Shown here in pieces: positions 56,612 to 64,000 of a stretch of DNA of 64,000 bases. Under the pieces are notes generated by a model. The model saw nothing but the letters and a program-made list of their open reading frames with translations, searched no databases and was not told the origin of the DNA. How positions within the stretch are numbered: position 1 is the stretch's first letter; each line of letters begins with the position of its first letter. Position numbers and translations under genes: made by a program. The stretch is from Actinoplanes sp. L3-i22 (GTDB taxonomy: Bacteria > Actinomycetota > Actinomycetes > Mycobacteriales > Micromonosporaceae), in NCBI RefSeq assembly GCF_019704555.1, contig NZ_AP024745.1, positions 3,542,501-3,606,500 of the forward strand. The letters run 5' to 3'.

Positions 56612-57943
56612 ATGACTCGAAGGAACCTGATACTCGGCGCCGTACTGCTCGGCGTCGGTGGACCGGGCCAGCATCACACCTGGCTGAGTCCCGAGATACC
56701 CGGTGACGCCAGCGTGGACATCCGCTGGTACATCGCCCGCGCGCAGCAGGCCGAGGCCGCCAAGTTCGACCACGTGTTCATCGTGGACAGCCAGTTCATC
56801 ACGCCGGACTCGCCGAACCACTACCTGAACCGGCTCGAGCCGCTCACCCTGCTCTCCGCGGTCGCCGTGCACACCACCCACATCGGGCTGGTCGGGACGC
56901 TGACCACCTCGTACAACGACCCGTTCAACATCGCCCGGCGGCTGGCCTCGCTGGACGTGATCAGCGGCGGCCGGGCCGGCTGGAACGTGGTCGCGACCGG
57001 GGACGGCGGCACCGCCGGGAACTACGGGCGCGAGGAGCACTACGACTACTCCACCCGGTACGGCCGGGCCCTGGAACACGTCCGCGTGGTGCAGGGGCTG
57101 TGGGACTCGTACGAGGACGATGCCTTCCCCCGCGACAAGGAGCGCGGCGTCTTCTTCGACAAGGACAAGCAGCACGCCCTGAACCACGTCGGCGAGCACT
57201 TCTCCGTGGTCGGCCCGCTCAACCTGCAGCGCAGCCCGCAGGGCCAGCCGGTGATCTTCCAGGCCGGCGACTCGGACGAGGGCCGGGACCTGGGCGCGAG
57301 CATCGCCGACGCGATCTTCACGCACGCGCAGACGATCGAGCAGGGTCGAGCGTTCGCCGCCGACCTCCGCGCCCGCGCCGCCGCCAAGGGTCGCGACCCG
57401 GAGCAGATCCTGATCGTCCCGGGGATCAGCCCGATCATCGCCGACACCGACGAGGAGGCCCGGGCCAGGGAAGCCGAGATCGTCGGAGGCAAGGACTTCG
57501 ACCGCGCGCTCAAGGAGCTGGGCCGGCCGTTCGGCTGGCACGACTTCACCCAGTACGACCTCGACGCCCCCTTCCCCGACCTGGGTGACCTGGGCGACCG
57601 CAGCTTCAAGACGCAGGCCGAGCGGATCAAGAAGCTGGCCGCCGACAACGGCTTCACGCTGCGCCAGGTGGTCCGGCACAGCATCGACTCGCGCCGCTCG
57701 CCGTTCGTCGGCTCGCCGCTGACCGTGGCGAACGAGATCCAGAAGTGGTTCGAGGCGGGCGCGTTCGACGGCGTCAACATCACCGTCACGGTGCCCAGCG
57801 AGTTCGCCCGGTTCACCGACGAGGTGCTGCCGATCCTGCGCGGGCGCGGCGTCGCGCGTGACGAGTACGGGTCCACCACCCTGCGCGGCAACCTCGGCCT
57901 GCCGGTGCCCCGCAACATCCACACCCGCGAGCTGGTCAAGTGA
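56612..57943 (+). CDS. LLM flavin monooxygenase, NtaA/SnaA/DszA family
   Basis: The 443-aa FMNH2-dependent monooxygenase shows the family order: LLGVGGPGQHHTWLSPEI, WYIARAQQAEAAKFDHVFIV, HYLNRLEPLTLLSAVAVHT, TSYNDPFNIARRLASLDVIS, GGRAGWNVVATGD and QGQPVIFQAGDSDEGR. The family attacks dibenzothiophene sulfone, nitrilotriacetate, pristinamycin and similar C-S, C-N bonds. Together with the transporter it suggests use of organosulfur or a like compound. ATG 56612 is chosen from the GGAGAAG site. The enzyme needs a flavin reductase, which is not in the window. Confidence 0.9.
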   Translation: MTRRNLILGAVLLGVGGPGQHHTWLSPEIPGDASVDIRWYIARAQQAEAAKFDHVFIVDSQFITPDSPNHYLNRLEPLTLLSAVAVHTTHIGLVGTLTTSYNDPFNIARRLASLDVISGGRAGWNVVATGDGGTAGNYGREEHYDYSTRYGRALEHVRVVQGLWDSYEDDAFPRDKERGVFFDKDKQHALNHVGEHFSVVGPLNLQRSPQGQPVIFQAGDSDEGRDLGASIADAIFTHAQTIEQGRAFAADLRARAAAKGRDPEQILIVPGISPIIADTDEEARAREAEIVGGKDFDRALKELGRPFGWHDFTQYDLDAPFPDLGDLGDRSFKTQAERIKKLAADNGFTLRQVVRHSIDSRRSPFVGSPLTVANEIQKWFEAGAFDGVNITVTVPSEFARFTDEVLPILRGRGVARDEYGSTTLRGNLGLPVPRNIHTRELVK

Positions 57944-57954
57944 GGGGCACGGCG

Positions 57955-59457
57955 ATGAGACGTACCAAATTTGCTGCCGCAGCCGTGGCCGCCACCCTGA
58001 CCCTCGCGGGGTGCGCCGGAGGCGCGGCCGGCGCCGACAGCGGCGAGAGCACCCTGCGCTGGGCCGTCACCCTGCCGGCGCACTGGGACCCGGTGGTCAG
58101 CGGCAGCGGCGCGCAGTTCCGGATCCTGTCGCTGGCCTACGCCTCGCTGACCGACATCAACGAAAAAGGCGAGGCGGTCCCGAGCCTCGCGCAGAGCTGG
58201 GACTACAACGCCAAGGGCGACCAGGTCACCTTCCACCTGCGGCCGAACCTGAAGTTCACCGACGGGTCGGCGCTGGACGCGGCCGCGGTCAAGGCGTACC
58301 TGGAGCGGGCCAAGACGCAGAAGGACTCGGCGCTCTTCGGCGACCTCACCTCGATCAAGACGGTCACCGCGAAGAGCGCGACCGACGTGGTGATCGACCT
58401 GACCCAGGTGGACTACCAGATCCCGCTGCTGCTCGGCGAGCGCGTCGCGCAGATCACCAGCGCCACGGCCGCGCAGGACGCGAAGAAGCTGGACCAGTCG
58501 CCGGTCGGCGCCGGCCCGTTCGTGGTCACCGAGAACGTGCCCGGCTCGCACGTCTATCTCAAGAAGAACCCGGACTTCTGGGACGCCGCGAACATCCACG
58601 TCGACAAGGTCGAGCTGCTCGCCGCGCCGGAGGACGCGACCATCGTCTCCGGGCTGCAGACCGGCGTCTACGACCTGGCCAACCTGATCCCGAGCCAGGT
58701 CAAGGCGGCCGAGGCGGCGAACCTGGACGTGGTCCAGCAGCCCGGCTTCAACGCCTCGAACATCAGCCTCAACGTCAACAAGAAGCCGTTCGACAACCCG
58801 AAGGTGGTCGACGCGGTCCGCTACGCGATCAACCGCCAGGAGTTCGTCGACAAGGTCACCTTCGGGTACGGCAAAGCCACCGACCAGCCGTTCCCGTCCG
58901 AGTACCTGGCGTACGACCCGCAGTCGGCGAACAAGTACCCCTACGACGTGGCCAAGGCCAAGCAGCTGCTCGCCGAGTCCGGCGTCCCGGCGAGCGACCT
59001 GAAGCTCAACCTGGTCGTCCCGGCCCAGTCCACCGCGGCCGAGATCGTGCAGTCGCAGCTCGCCGCGATCGGCGTCCCGGTCACCATCAAGGTCGACCCG
59101 AACTGGGCCACCCCGTTCTTCGCCAAGGACCTGACGCTGTCGCTCTACGGCACCACCGGGCGCGAGTCGCCGGTGCAGACGCTGACCGCGCACTTCGGGC
59201 CGAACGGGCCGCTGAACCTGAGCACGCCGTACGAGCCGGAGGGCTTCGAGGCCGCGGTCGCCAAGGCCCGCCAGACCCCGCTGGACTCGCCGGACTACCA
59301 GGCGAACCTGCAGGCCGCGACCCGGGCCGGTCTGGACAGTCGGGCGCTGGTGTTCACGTACTCGCAGCCGAACCTGTTCGTGAAGAGCAAGAAGGTCTCC
59401 GCCCTGACCCCGATCCCGGGGCAGATCCACTGGACCGGGCTCACGGTCGGCTCATGA
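57955..59457 (+). CDS. Extracellular solute-binding lipoprotein, family 5
   Basis: The 500-aa protein has a lipoprotein signal (MRRTKFAAAAVAATLTLAGC; lipid on Cys20) and the SBP_bac_5 fold (WDYNAKGDQVTFHLRPNLKF, then GAGPFVVTENVPGSHVYLKK). It captures the substrate for the ABC transporter encoded next; family members bind peptides, nickel, opines or other solutes. ATG 57955 is 11 bp after the monooxygenase gene and its stop overlaps the permease start (ATGA). Confidence 0.93.
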   Translation: MRRTKFAAAAVAATLTLAGCAGGAAGADSGESTLRWAVTLPAHWDPVVSGSGAQFRILSLAYASLTDINEKGEAVPSLAQSWDYNAKGDQVTFHLRPNLKFTDGSALDAAAVKAYLERAKTQKDSALFGDLTSIKTVTAKSATDVVIDLTQVDYQIPLLLGERVAQITSATAAQDAKKLDQSPVGAGPFVVTENVPGSHVYLKKNPDFWDAANIHVDKVELLAAPEDATIVSGLQTGVYDLANLIPSQVKAAEAANLDVVQQPGFNASNISLNVNKKPFDNPKVVDAVRYAINRQEFVDKVTFGYGKATDQPFPSEYLAYDPQSANKYPYDVAKAKQLLAESGVPASDLKLNLVVPAQSTAAEIVQSQLAAIGVPVTIKVDPNWATPFFAKDLTLSLYGTTGRESPVQTLTAHFGPNGPLNLSTPYEPEGFEAAVAKARQTPLDSPDYQANLQAATRAGLDSRALVFTYSQPNLFVKSKKVSALTPIPGQIHWTGLTVGS

Positions 59458-60413
59458 CGAGACGCCTGCTGACCGGCCTGTTGCGTTCGATCGCGATCTT
59501 CGTACCGGTCTTCCTGGTCGCCACGTTCGTCACGTTCGCGCTGCGGGCGCTCAGCGGGCTCACCCCGGCCCACCTGCAGCTCGGTGAGTCGGCCACCCCG
59601 GAGGCGGTCGCCCAGATCGAGCACCAGTGGGGCCTGGACCGGCCGTTCCTCACCCAGTACCTCGACTGGTTCGGTCAACTGCTGCACGGCGACCTCGGGA
59701 CCAGCTGGTACAACGGCGCGAACATCAGCCGGCTGCTGATCGAGGGCGCGGTGATCAGCCTCTCGGTGGCCGGCCTGGCCCTGGTCATCGGGGTGGTGTT
59801 CGGCTTCGGGTTCGGCGTGCTGGCCGCGGCCCGCCGGACCACCTGGGTGGACCGGGCGATCACCGGGTTCATGACGTTCATCTCGGTGATGCCGTCGTTC
59901 GTGGTCGGCATCGCCCTGGTGGTGGTGTTCGCGGTCGGGCTCGGCTGGTTCCCGTCGGCCGGCTACGTGCCGGCCGAGCGGGGGCTGGGCGTCTGGCTCG
60001 CGCACATCGTCCTGCCGGCCGTCGCGCTCAGCTTCGACACCGTCTCGGACGTGGCCCGGCAGTTGCGGTCCGGGCTGGTCGCGGCGTACCGGGAGAACTA
60101 CGTGACCGGCGCGGTGGTCCGCGGCCTGAGCCCGCGCCGGATCTTCTTCCGGCACGTGCTGCGCAACGGGATGGGCCCGGCGCTGACCGTGCTCGGCATG
60201 AAGTTCCCGAACCTGCTCGGCGGCGCGGTCGTCACCGAGTCGATCTTCGGGATGGCCGGGTTCGGCAAGTTCGCCGCCGACTCCGCGCAGCGCGGCGACG
60301 TGCCGGCCGTGCAGGGCGTGCTGGTCGTCTCGGTGATCCTGGTCGTCGTCTTCAACCTGCTGGTCAACGTGATCCTGGTCCGGGTCACCCCGGCCTCGGC
60401 GAGAGGGGTCTGA
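59454..60413 (+). CDS. ABC transporter permease, DppB type
   Basis: The 319-aa permease has six membrane helices and the DppB/OppB signature: WGLDRPFLTQYLDWFGQLLH, GDLGTSW and the EAA loop YVTGAVVRGLSPRRIFFRHV. It pairs with the DppC-type permease that starts 1 bp after its stop. It overlaps the binding-protein gene by 4 bp. Confidence 0.93.
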   Translation: MTRRLLTGLLRSIAIFVPVFLVATFVTFALRALSGLTPAHLQLGESATPEAVAQIEHQWGLDRPFLTQYLDWFGQLLHGDLGTSWYNGANISRLLIEGAVISLSVAGLALVIGVVFGFGFGVLAAARRTTWVDRAITGFMTFISVMPSFVVGIALVVVFAVGLGWFPSAGYVPAERGLGVWLAHIVLPAVALSFDTVSDVARQLRSGLVAAYRENYVTGAVVRGLSPRRIFFRHVLRNGMGPALTVLGMKFPNLLGGAVVTESIFGMAGFGKFAADSAQRGDVPAVQGVLVVSVILVVVFNLLVNVILVRVTPASARGV

Positions 60414-60414
60414 C

Positions 60415-61263
60415 ATGGTCCGCCGCGTTCTCGGGCTGGCCACCGGGCGGATCGCCGCCGGCATCCTGCTCGCGGTCGTGCTGCTCGCGATCCTCGGCCC
60501 GCTGCTCGCCCCGCACGACCCGCTCGCGGGCGGCGCCGAGGTGCTCACCCCGCCCTCCGGCGCGCACTGGCTGGGCACCGACTACCTGGGCCGGGACGTG
60601 CTCAGCCGGCTGCTCGACGGCTCCCGGGTCAGCGTGCTCGGCTCGGTGCAGGTGGTGCTGGTCGCGCTGGTCGCCGGGGTGATCCCGGGGATCCTCAGCG
60701 TCTACCTCGGCACCGTCTTCGAGTGGCTCACGCTGCGCCTGGCCGACACCCTGATCGCGCTGCCGTTCCTGGTCTTCGCGGTCGCGGTGACCGCGCTGCT
60801 GGGCAACGGCATCCCGCAGGCGATGTTCACCGTCGGGATCCTGATCTCGCCGCTGTTCTACCGGGTGTCGCGGGCCGCGACGCTGTCGGTGGCGCGCTCG
60901 CCGTACGTCGAGGCGGCGATCATCGCCGGCGCCTCGGTCGGCTGGGTGGTCCGTAGGCACGTCTGGGTCAAGGTGCTGCCGCCGATCGCGGTCGCCCTGG
61001 CCAACACGGCCGGCGTCGGCTTCGTGGTGGTGTCCAGCCTGACCTTCCTCGGCATCGGGGTGCAGCCGCCCGCGCCGACCTGGGGCGGGGTGCTCGCCGC
61101 CGACCTCGGCTACCTGAGTTTCCGGCCGTGGGCGCCGCTGGTGCCGACCGCGCTGATCATGGCCACCGTGTGGGCCTGCAACCTGCTCGCCGACGCGATC
61201 CGGGACGTCTCCGGCGCGGCCGGGCGCGAGCTGCTGAGGAGGAAGCGTCATGTCCCTGCTTGA
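60415..61263 (+). CDS. ABC transporter permease, DppC type
   Basis: The 282-aa permease has the typical GAHWLGTDYLGRDVLSRLLD motif near the N-terminus, six helices, and the EAA loop YVEAAIIAGASVGWVVRRHV. It forms the channel with the DppB-type permease. Its 3' end overlaps the first ATPase gene by 14 bp. Confidence 0.93.
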   Translation: MVRRVLGLATGRIAAGILLAVVLLAILGPLLAPHDPLAGGAEVLTPPSGAHWLGTDYLGRDVLSRLLDGSRVSVLGSVQVVLVALVAGVIPGILSVYLGTVFEWLTLRLADTLIALPFLVFAVAVTALLGNGIPQAMFTVGILISPLFYRVSRAATLSVARSPYVEAAIIAGASVGWVVRRHVWVKVLPPIAVALANTAGVGFVVVSSLTFLGIGVQPPAPTWGGVLAADLGYLSFRPWAPLVPTALIMATVWACNLLADAIRDVSGAAGRELLRRKRHVPA

Positions 61264-62044
61264 GCTCCAGGACGTCCGGATCGGGCGCGGCGCGGAGACG
61301 TTCGTGCGCGGGGTGTCGTTCGCCCTGGAACCCGGCGGCGTGGTCGGGATCGTCGGGGAGTCCGGCAGCGGCAAGACGCTGACCTGCCGGGCCGCCCTCG
61401 GCATCCTCCCCGAGGGGTTCACCGTGGACGGCCGGATCGAGCTCGACGGCCGGGACCTGGCCGGCCTCGGCCCGCGCGAGTGGACCGCCCTGCGCGGCTC
61501 GACGATCAGCGCGGTCTTCCAGGACCCGGCCTCCTACCTCAACCCCTCCCTGACGATCGGGTCCCAGATCGCCGAGGTGATCCAGGTCAAACTCAACACC
61601 AAAAGGCGGATTGCGAGGGTACGGGCGGTCGAGCTGCTCGACGCCGTCCGCCTCCGGAACCCCGCGACCGTGGCCGGCCAGTACCCGCACGAGCTCTCCG
61701 GCGGAATGCTGCAGCGCGCCCTGATCGCCACCGCCATCGCGGCCGAGCCCAAGATCCTGATCGCCGACGAGGCCACCACCGCGCTCGACGTGACCGTGCA
61801 GGCGGAGATCCTCGCGCTGCTGGCGTCGCTGCGCGCGGAGACGGGGCTGGCGCTCGTGGTGGTCTCGCACGACCTGGCCGTGGTCGCGCAGCTCTGCGAG
61901 GAGGTGCTGGTGATGCGGGCCGGCGAGGTGGTCGAGCAGGGGCCGGTGGAGCAGGTGCTGCACGCGCCGCGGCACGAGTACACCCGGCTCCTGATCGACG
62001 AGCACGAGTCGTACGGATTGGAGAAGTATCTTGTCTCTTCTTGA
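61250..62044 (+). CDS. ABC transporter ATP-binding protein, DppD type
   Basis: The 264-aa ATPase has Walker A GESGSGKT at 36-43, the Q-loop AVFQDPASYLNPSLTIG, signature LSGGMLQRALIATAIA, Walker B ILIADEATTALD and the H-loop VVVSHDLAVVAQL. It starts at ATG 61250 with AGGAGG just upstream and overlaps both neighbours by 14 bp. The short C-terminus lacks the long extension and Fe-S site of some DppD proteins. Confidence 0.93.
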   Translation: MSLLELQDVRIGRGAETFVRGVSFALEPGGVVGIVGESGSGKTLTCRAALGILPEGFTVDGRIELDGRDLAGLGPREWTALRGSTISAVFQDPASYLNPSLTIGSQIAEVIQVKLNTKRRIARVRAVELLDAVRLRNPATVAGQYPHELSGGMLQRALIATAIAAEPKILIADEATTALDVTVQAEILALLASLRAETGLALVVVSHDLAVVAQLCEEVLVMRAGEVVEQGPVEQVLHAPRHEYTRLLIDEHESYGLEKYLVSS

Positions 62045-62783
62045 GATCAGCGATCTGAACGTCCACTACGGCAAGTTCCACGCGCTGCGTGGTGTCGATC
62101 TCGCGCTGGCGCCGGGGGAGACGGTCGGGGTCATCGGCGAGACCGGGTCCGGCAAGTCCACCCTGGCCCGCGCGATCCTCGGCCTGGTCCGGGTCTCGTC
62201 CGGCAAGATCGTTATCGACGGCGACGAGGTGAGCGCGTTCCGCCCGCGGCGGTGGCGGGCGTTCCGGCGTCGCGGTGTCCTGCAGTATGTCTTCCAGGAC
62301 CCGCTGCGCAGTCTCGATCCGGATCTGACGGTTGCCGAGTCCTTGGCGGAACCGTTGCGGATTCAAGGTCGTACCGGAAATGTCGGTAAATATCTCGATC
62401 GGGTGCGCCTCGACGCCTCGCTGCTCGACCGCCTGCCCGCGGAGCTCTCCGGCGGCCAGCGGCAACGGGTGGCAGTGGCCCGGGCCCTGGTCAGCGAACC
62501 CCGGCTGATTCTGCTCGACGAGCCGGTCAGCGCGCTCGACTCGGCCAACCGGGTCCGCGTCCTGGAGCTGCTCAAGGAGCTGCGCGACGCCGGCACCGCG
62601 CTGCTGTTCATCTCGCACGACCTGGGCTCGGTGGCCGGGATCGCCGACCGGATCGCCGTCCTCTACCAGGGCGAGATCGTCGAGGACGGCCCCACCCGCC
62701 AGGTGATCACCGACCCCCGGCACGACTACACGAAGTTGCTGATCAATTCGGTCCCGACCCTGCGAAAGGCGGTCACCGCATGA
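62031..62783 (+). CDS. ABC transporter ATP-binding protein, DppF type
   Basis: The 250-aa ATPase has Walker A GETGSGKS at 36-43, Q-loop YVFQDPLRSLDPDLTV, signature LSGGQRQRVAVARAL, Walker B LILLDEPVSALD and the H-loop LFISHDLGSVAGI. The start is TTG 62031, supported by conserved MSLLEISDLNVHY; it overlaps the DppD-type gene by 14 bp and the next monooxygenase gene by 4 bp. Confidence 0.93.
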   Translation: MSLLEISDLNVHYGKFHALRGVDLALAPGETVGVIGETGSGKSTLARAILGLVRVSSGKIVIDGDEVSAFRPRRWRAFRRRGVLQYVFQDPLRSLDPDLTVAESLAEPLRIQGRTGNVGKYLDRVRLDASLLDRLPAELSGGQRQRVAVARALVSEPRLILLDEPVSALDSANRVRVLELLKELRDAGTALLFISHDLGSVAGIADRIAVLYQGEIVEDGPTRQVITDPRHDYTKLLINSVPTLRKAVTA

Positions 62784-64000
62784 CGACCCGGAAGATCCAT
62801 CTGGCGCTGCGCGCGTACGGCGTCGGCGGCCCCGGCCAGCACAGCCTGTGGAAGGACCCGCGGGTCCCGAACAACGCCAGCATCGACATCGACTGGTACA
62901 TCGCCCAGGCCAGGGCGGCCGAGCACGCGAGGTTCGACGCGCTGTTCATCGTGGACAGCCAGTTCATCGACGCGACGTACCCGCCGCACTACCTGAACCG
63001 CCTGGAACCGCTCACCCTGCTGTCCGCGGTGGCCACCCACACCCGGCACATCGGGCTGGTCGGGACGCTCAGCTCGACGTACAACTCGCCGTTCAACGTG
63101 GCCCGCCGGTTCGCCTCGCTGGACCACATCAGCCACGGGCGGGCCGGCTGGAACGTGGTGACCAGCCTGGACTCCGGCACGTCGCGCAACTACGGGCTGG
63201 ACGAGCACCTCGACTACGCGACCCGGTACGGCCGCGCGCTGGAGCACGTCCAGGTCGTACGCGGGCTCTGGGATTCCTATGAGGACGACGCGTTCCCGGC
63301 CGACGTCGAGCGGGACCTGTTCGTCGACCCGGCGAAGCTGCACGCGCTGAACCACGAGGGCGAGCACTTCCGGGTGGCCGGCCCGCTGAACCTCTCCCGG
63401 TCCGAGCAGGGCCAGCCGGTGATCTTCCAGGCCGGGGTGTCCGAGGAGGGCCGCAACCTGGCCGCCGAGGTCGCCGAGGGGATCTACGCGCCCGGCGGAT
63501 CGCTCGACAAGGTCCAGGCGTATTACGCGGACATCAAGCGGCGCGCGCTCTCCAAGGGCCGGAACCCGGATCACGTGAAGATCTTCCTGGGCGCCCAGCC
63601 GGTGATCGCCGGCACCGACGAGGAGGCGCACCGGCTGTCCCGGGAGATCTTCGAGGCGGACAACGACTTCACCCGCAAGCTCGCCCAGTTCGGCCGCTCG
63701 TTCGGCGCCTACGACTTCGCCCGGCACGACCTGGACGCCCCGTTCCCGGACGTCGCCCACCTGGCCGAGAAGAGCGGCCGGACCCGCGGCGCCGCGATCG
63801 TCGAGCGCGCCCGCGCGGAGAACCTCACCCTGCGCGAGACGGTCCTGGCGTTCACCGAGTACCAGCCGTCCCCGTTCACCGGGGATCCGAAGACCGTGGC
63901 CGCGACGATCGCCGAGTGGTTCGCCGCGGGCACTTTCGACGGGCTCAACATCGGTTTCCGTACGAGTGAGGACCTGAACCGCTTCGTCGCCGACGTGGTC
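62780..64000 (+). CDS. Second LLM flavin monooxygenase (partial at window edge)
   Basis: The first 407 codons of a paralogue of the monooxygenase at 56612 are visible; the gene continues beyond base 64000. The same blocks appear in order: LRAYGVGGPGQHSLWKDPRV, WYIAQARAAEHARFDALFIV, HYLNRLEPLTLLSAVATHT, SSTYNSPFNVARRFASLDHI and QGQPVIFQAGVSEEGRNLAA. By comparison only about 20-40 codons are missing. ATG 62780 overlaps the DppF-type stop. Two paralogues flanking one transporter suggest related substrates or successive steps. Confidence 0.9.
   Translation, partial: MTTRKIHLALRAYGVGGPGQHSLWKDPRVPNNASIDIDWYIAQARAAEHARFDALFIVDSQFIDATYPPHYLNRLEPLTLLSAVATHTRHIGLVGTLSSTYNSPFNVARRFASLDHISHGRAGWNVVTSLDSGTSRNYGLDEHLDYATRYGRALEHVQVVRGLWDSYEDDAFPADVERDLFVDPAKLHALNHEGEHFRVAGPLNLSRSEQGQPVIFQAGVSEEGRNLAAEVAEGIYAPGGSLDKVQAYYADIKRRALSKGRNPDHVKIFLGAQPVIAGTDEEAHRLSREIFEADNDFTRKLAQFGRSFGAYDFARHDLDAPFPDVAHLAEKSGRTRGAAIVERARAENLTLRETVLAFTEYQPSPFTGDPKTVAATIAEWFAAGTFDGLNIGFRTSEDLNRFVADVV

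Noticed and set aside
1..64000. tRNA genes, insertion sequences, integrases or prophage genes
   Set aside because: I saw no transposase, integrase, terminal inverted repeats with target duplication, or tRNA-like cloverleaf with a usual T-loop GTTCGAATC core.

Overview
The window is high-GC DNA with long overlapping open frames in almost every phase, many GTG and TTG starts, an RbpA gene, a SigR-type promoter, an Lnt-Ppm1 pair and a D-lysine 5,6-aminomutase operon. This is an actinomycete chromosome, most likely Micromonosporaceae (Actinoplanes-like). The genus is inference; there is no rRNA or tRNA here to settle it. Genes are tightly packed on both strands and often overlap by 4 bp (ATGA or GTGA).

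Region 1 (1-9978): a PRC-barrel protein, a 5'-3' exonuclease, then a leftward membrane protein - trypsin-like peptidase - Trypco1 operon. This operon faces away from a 1305-aa nSTAND1 NTPase with a membrane segment and 14 WD40 repeats. Together they look like one of the NTPase/peptidase conflict systems of multicellular bacteria. A family 2 glycosyltransferase follows across a duplicated junction.

Region 2 (9975-26154): housekeeping and accessory genes: aldo/keto reductase, a MacB/FtsX-type ABC transporter with a divergent two-component system, acyl-CoA dehydrogenase, Lrp regulator, esterase, APH(6)-like kinase, a TetR/quinone-reductase divergent pair with paired operators, a DinB-like protein, a hemerythrin protein with eleven 14-residue repeats, an arylamine N-acetyltransferase, an ABM protein and a methyltransferase.

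Region 3 (26202-34584): csbD, then kamA divergent from kdd - amidohydrolase - kamD - kamE - kal - MutL-like ATPase. This is a beta-lysine catabolic cluster (L-lysine to beta-lysine to 3,5-diaminohexanoate to 3-keto-5-aminohexanoate; Kal releases ammonia from 3-aminobutyryl-CoA). The cleavage enzyme Kce is missing from the cluster and an amidohydrolase lies inside the operon.

Region 4 (34585-43410): lnt-ppm1, fxsA behind a hairpin that touches its ribosome-binding site, rbpA with a SigR-type promoter, a zinc-finger/coiled-coil protein, and proteins of unknown function.

Region 5 (43514-50484): a HIRAN - DUF4041 - GIY-YIG nuclease resembling the SNIPE anti-phage nuclease, a possible SUKH-like protein, an MFS exporter with an ArsR-type regulator, and an SRPBCC-ArsR operon with two perfect palindromic operators.

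Region 6 (50538-64000): VOC and DUF2461 proteins, a shortened flavin monooxygenase, a chemotaxis receptor, then an organosulfur (or similar) acquisition locus. It holds a LysR regulator, a cupin, a short LLM-like protein, two paralogous LLM flavin monooxygenases and a five-gene peptide/nickel-type ABC transporter. CCTA-N9-TAGG boxes that fit the LysR T-N11-A rule are repeated through it; the last gene runs off the window.

A window-wide oddity is short tandem duplications that contain the stop codon of the adjacent gene (exonuclease, STAND gene, response regulator, csbD, ppm1), plus other minisatellites.
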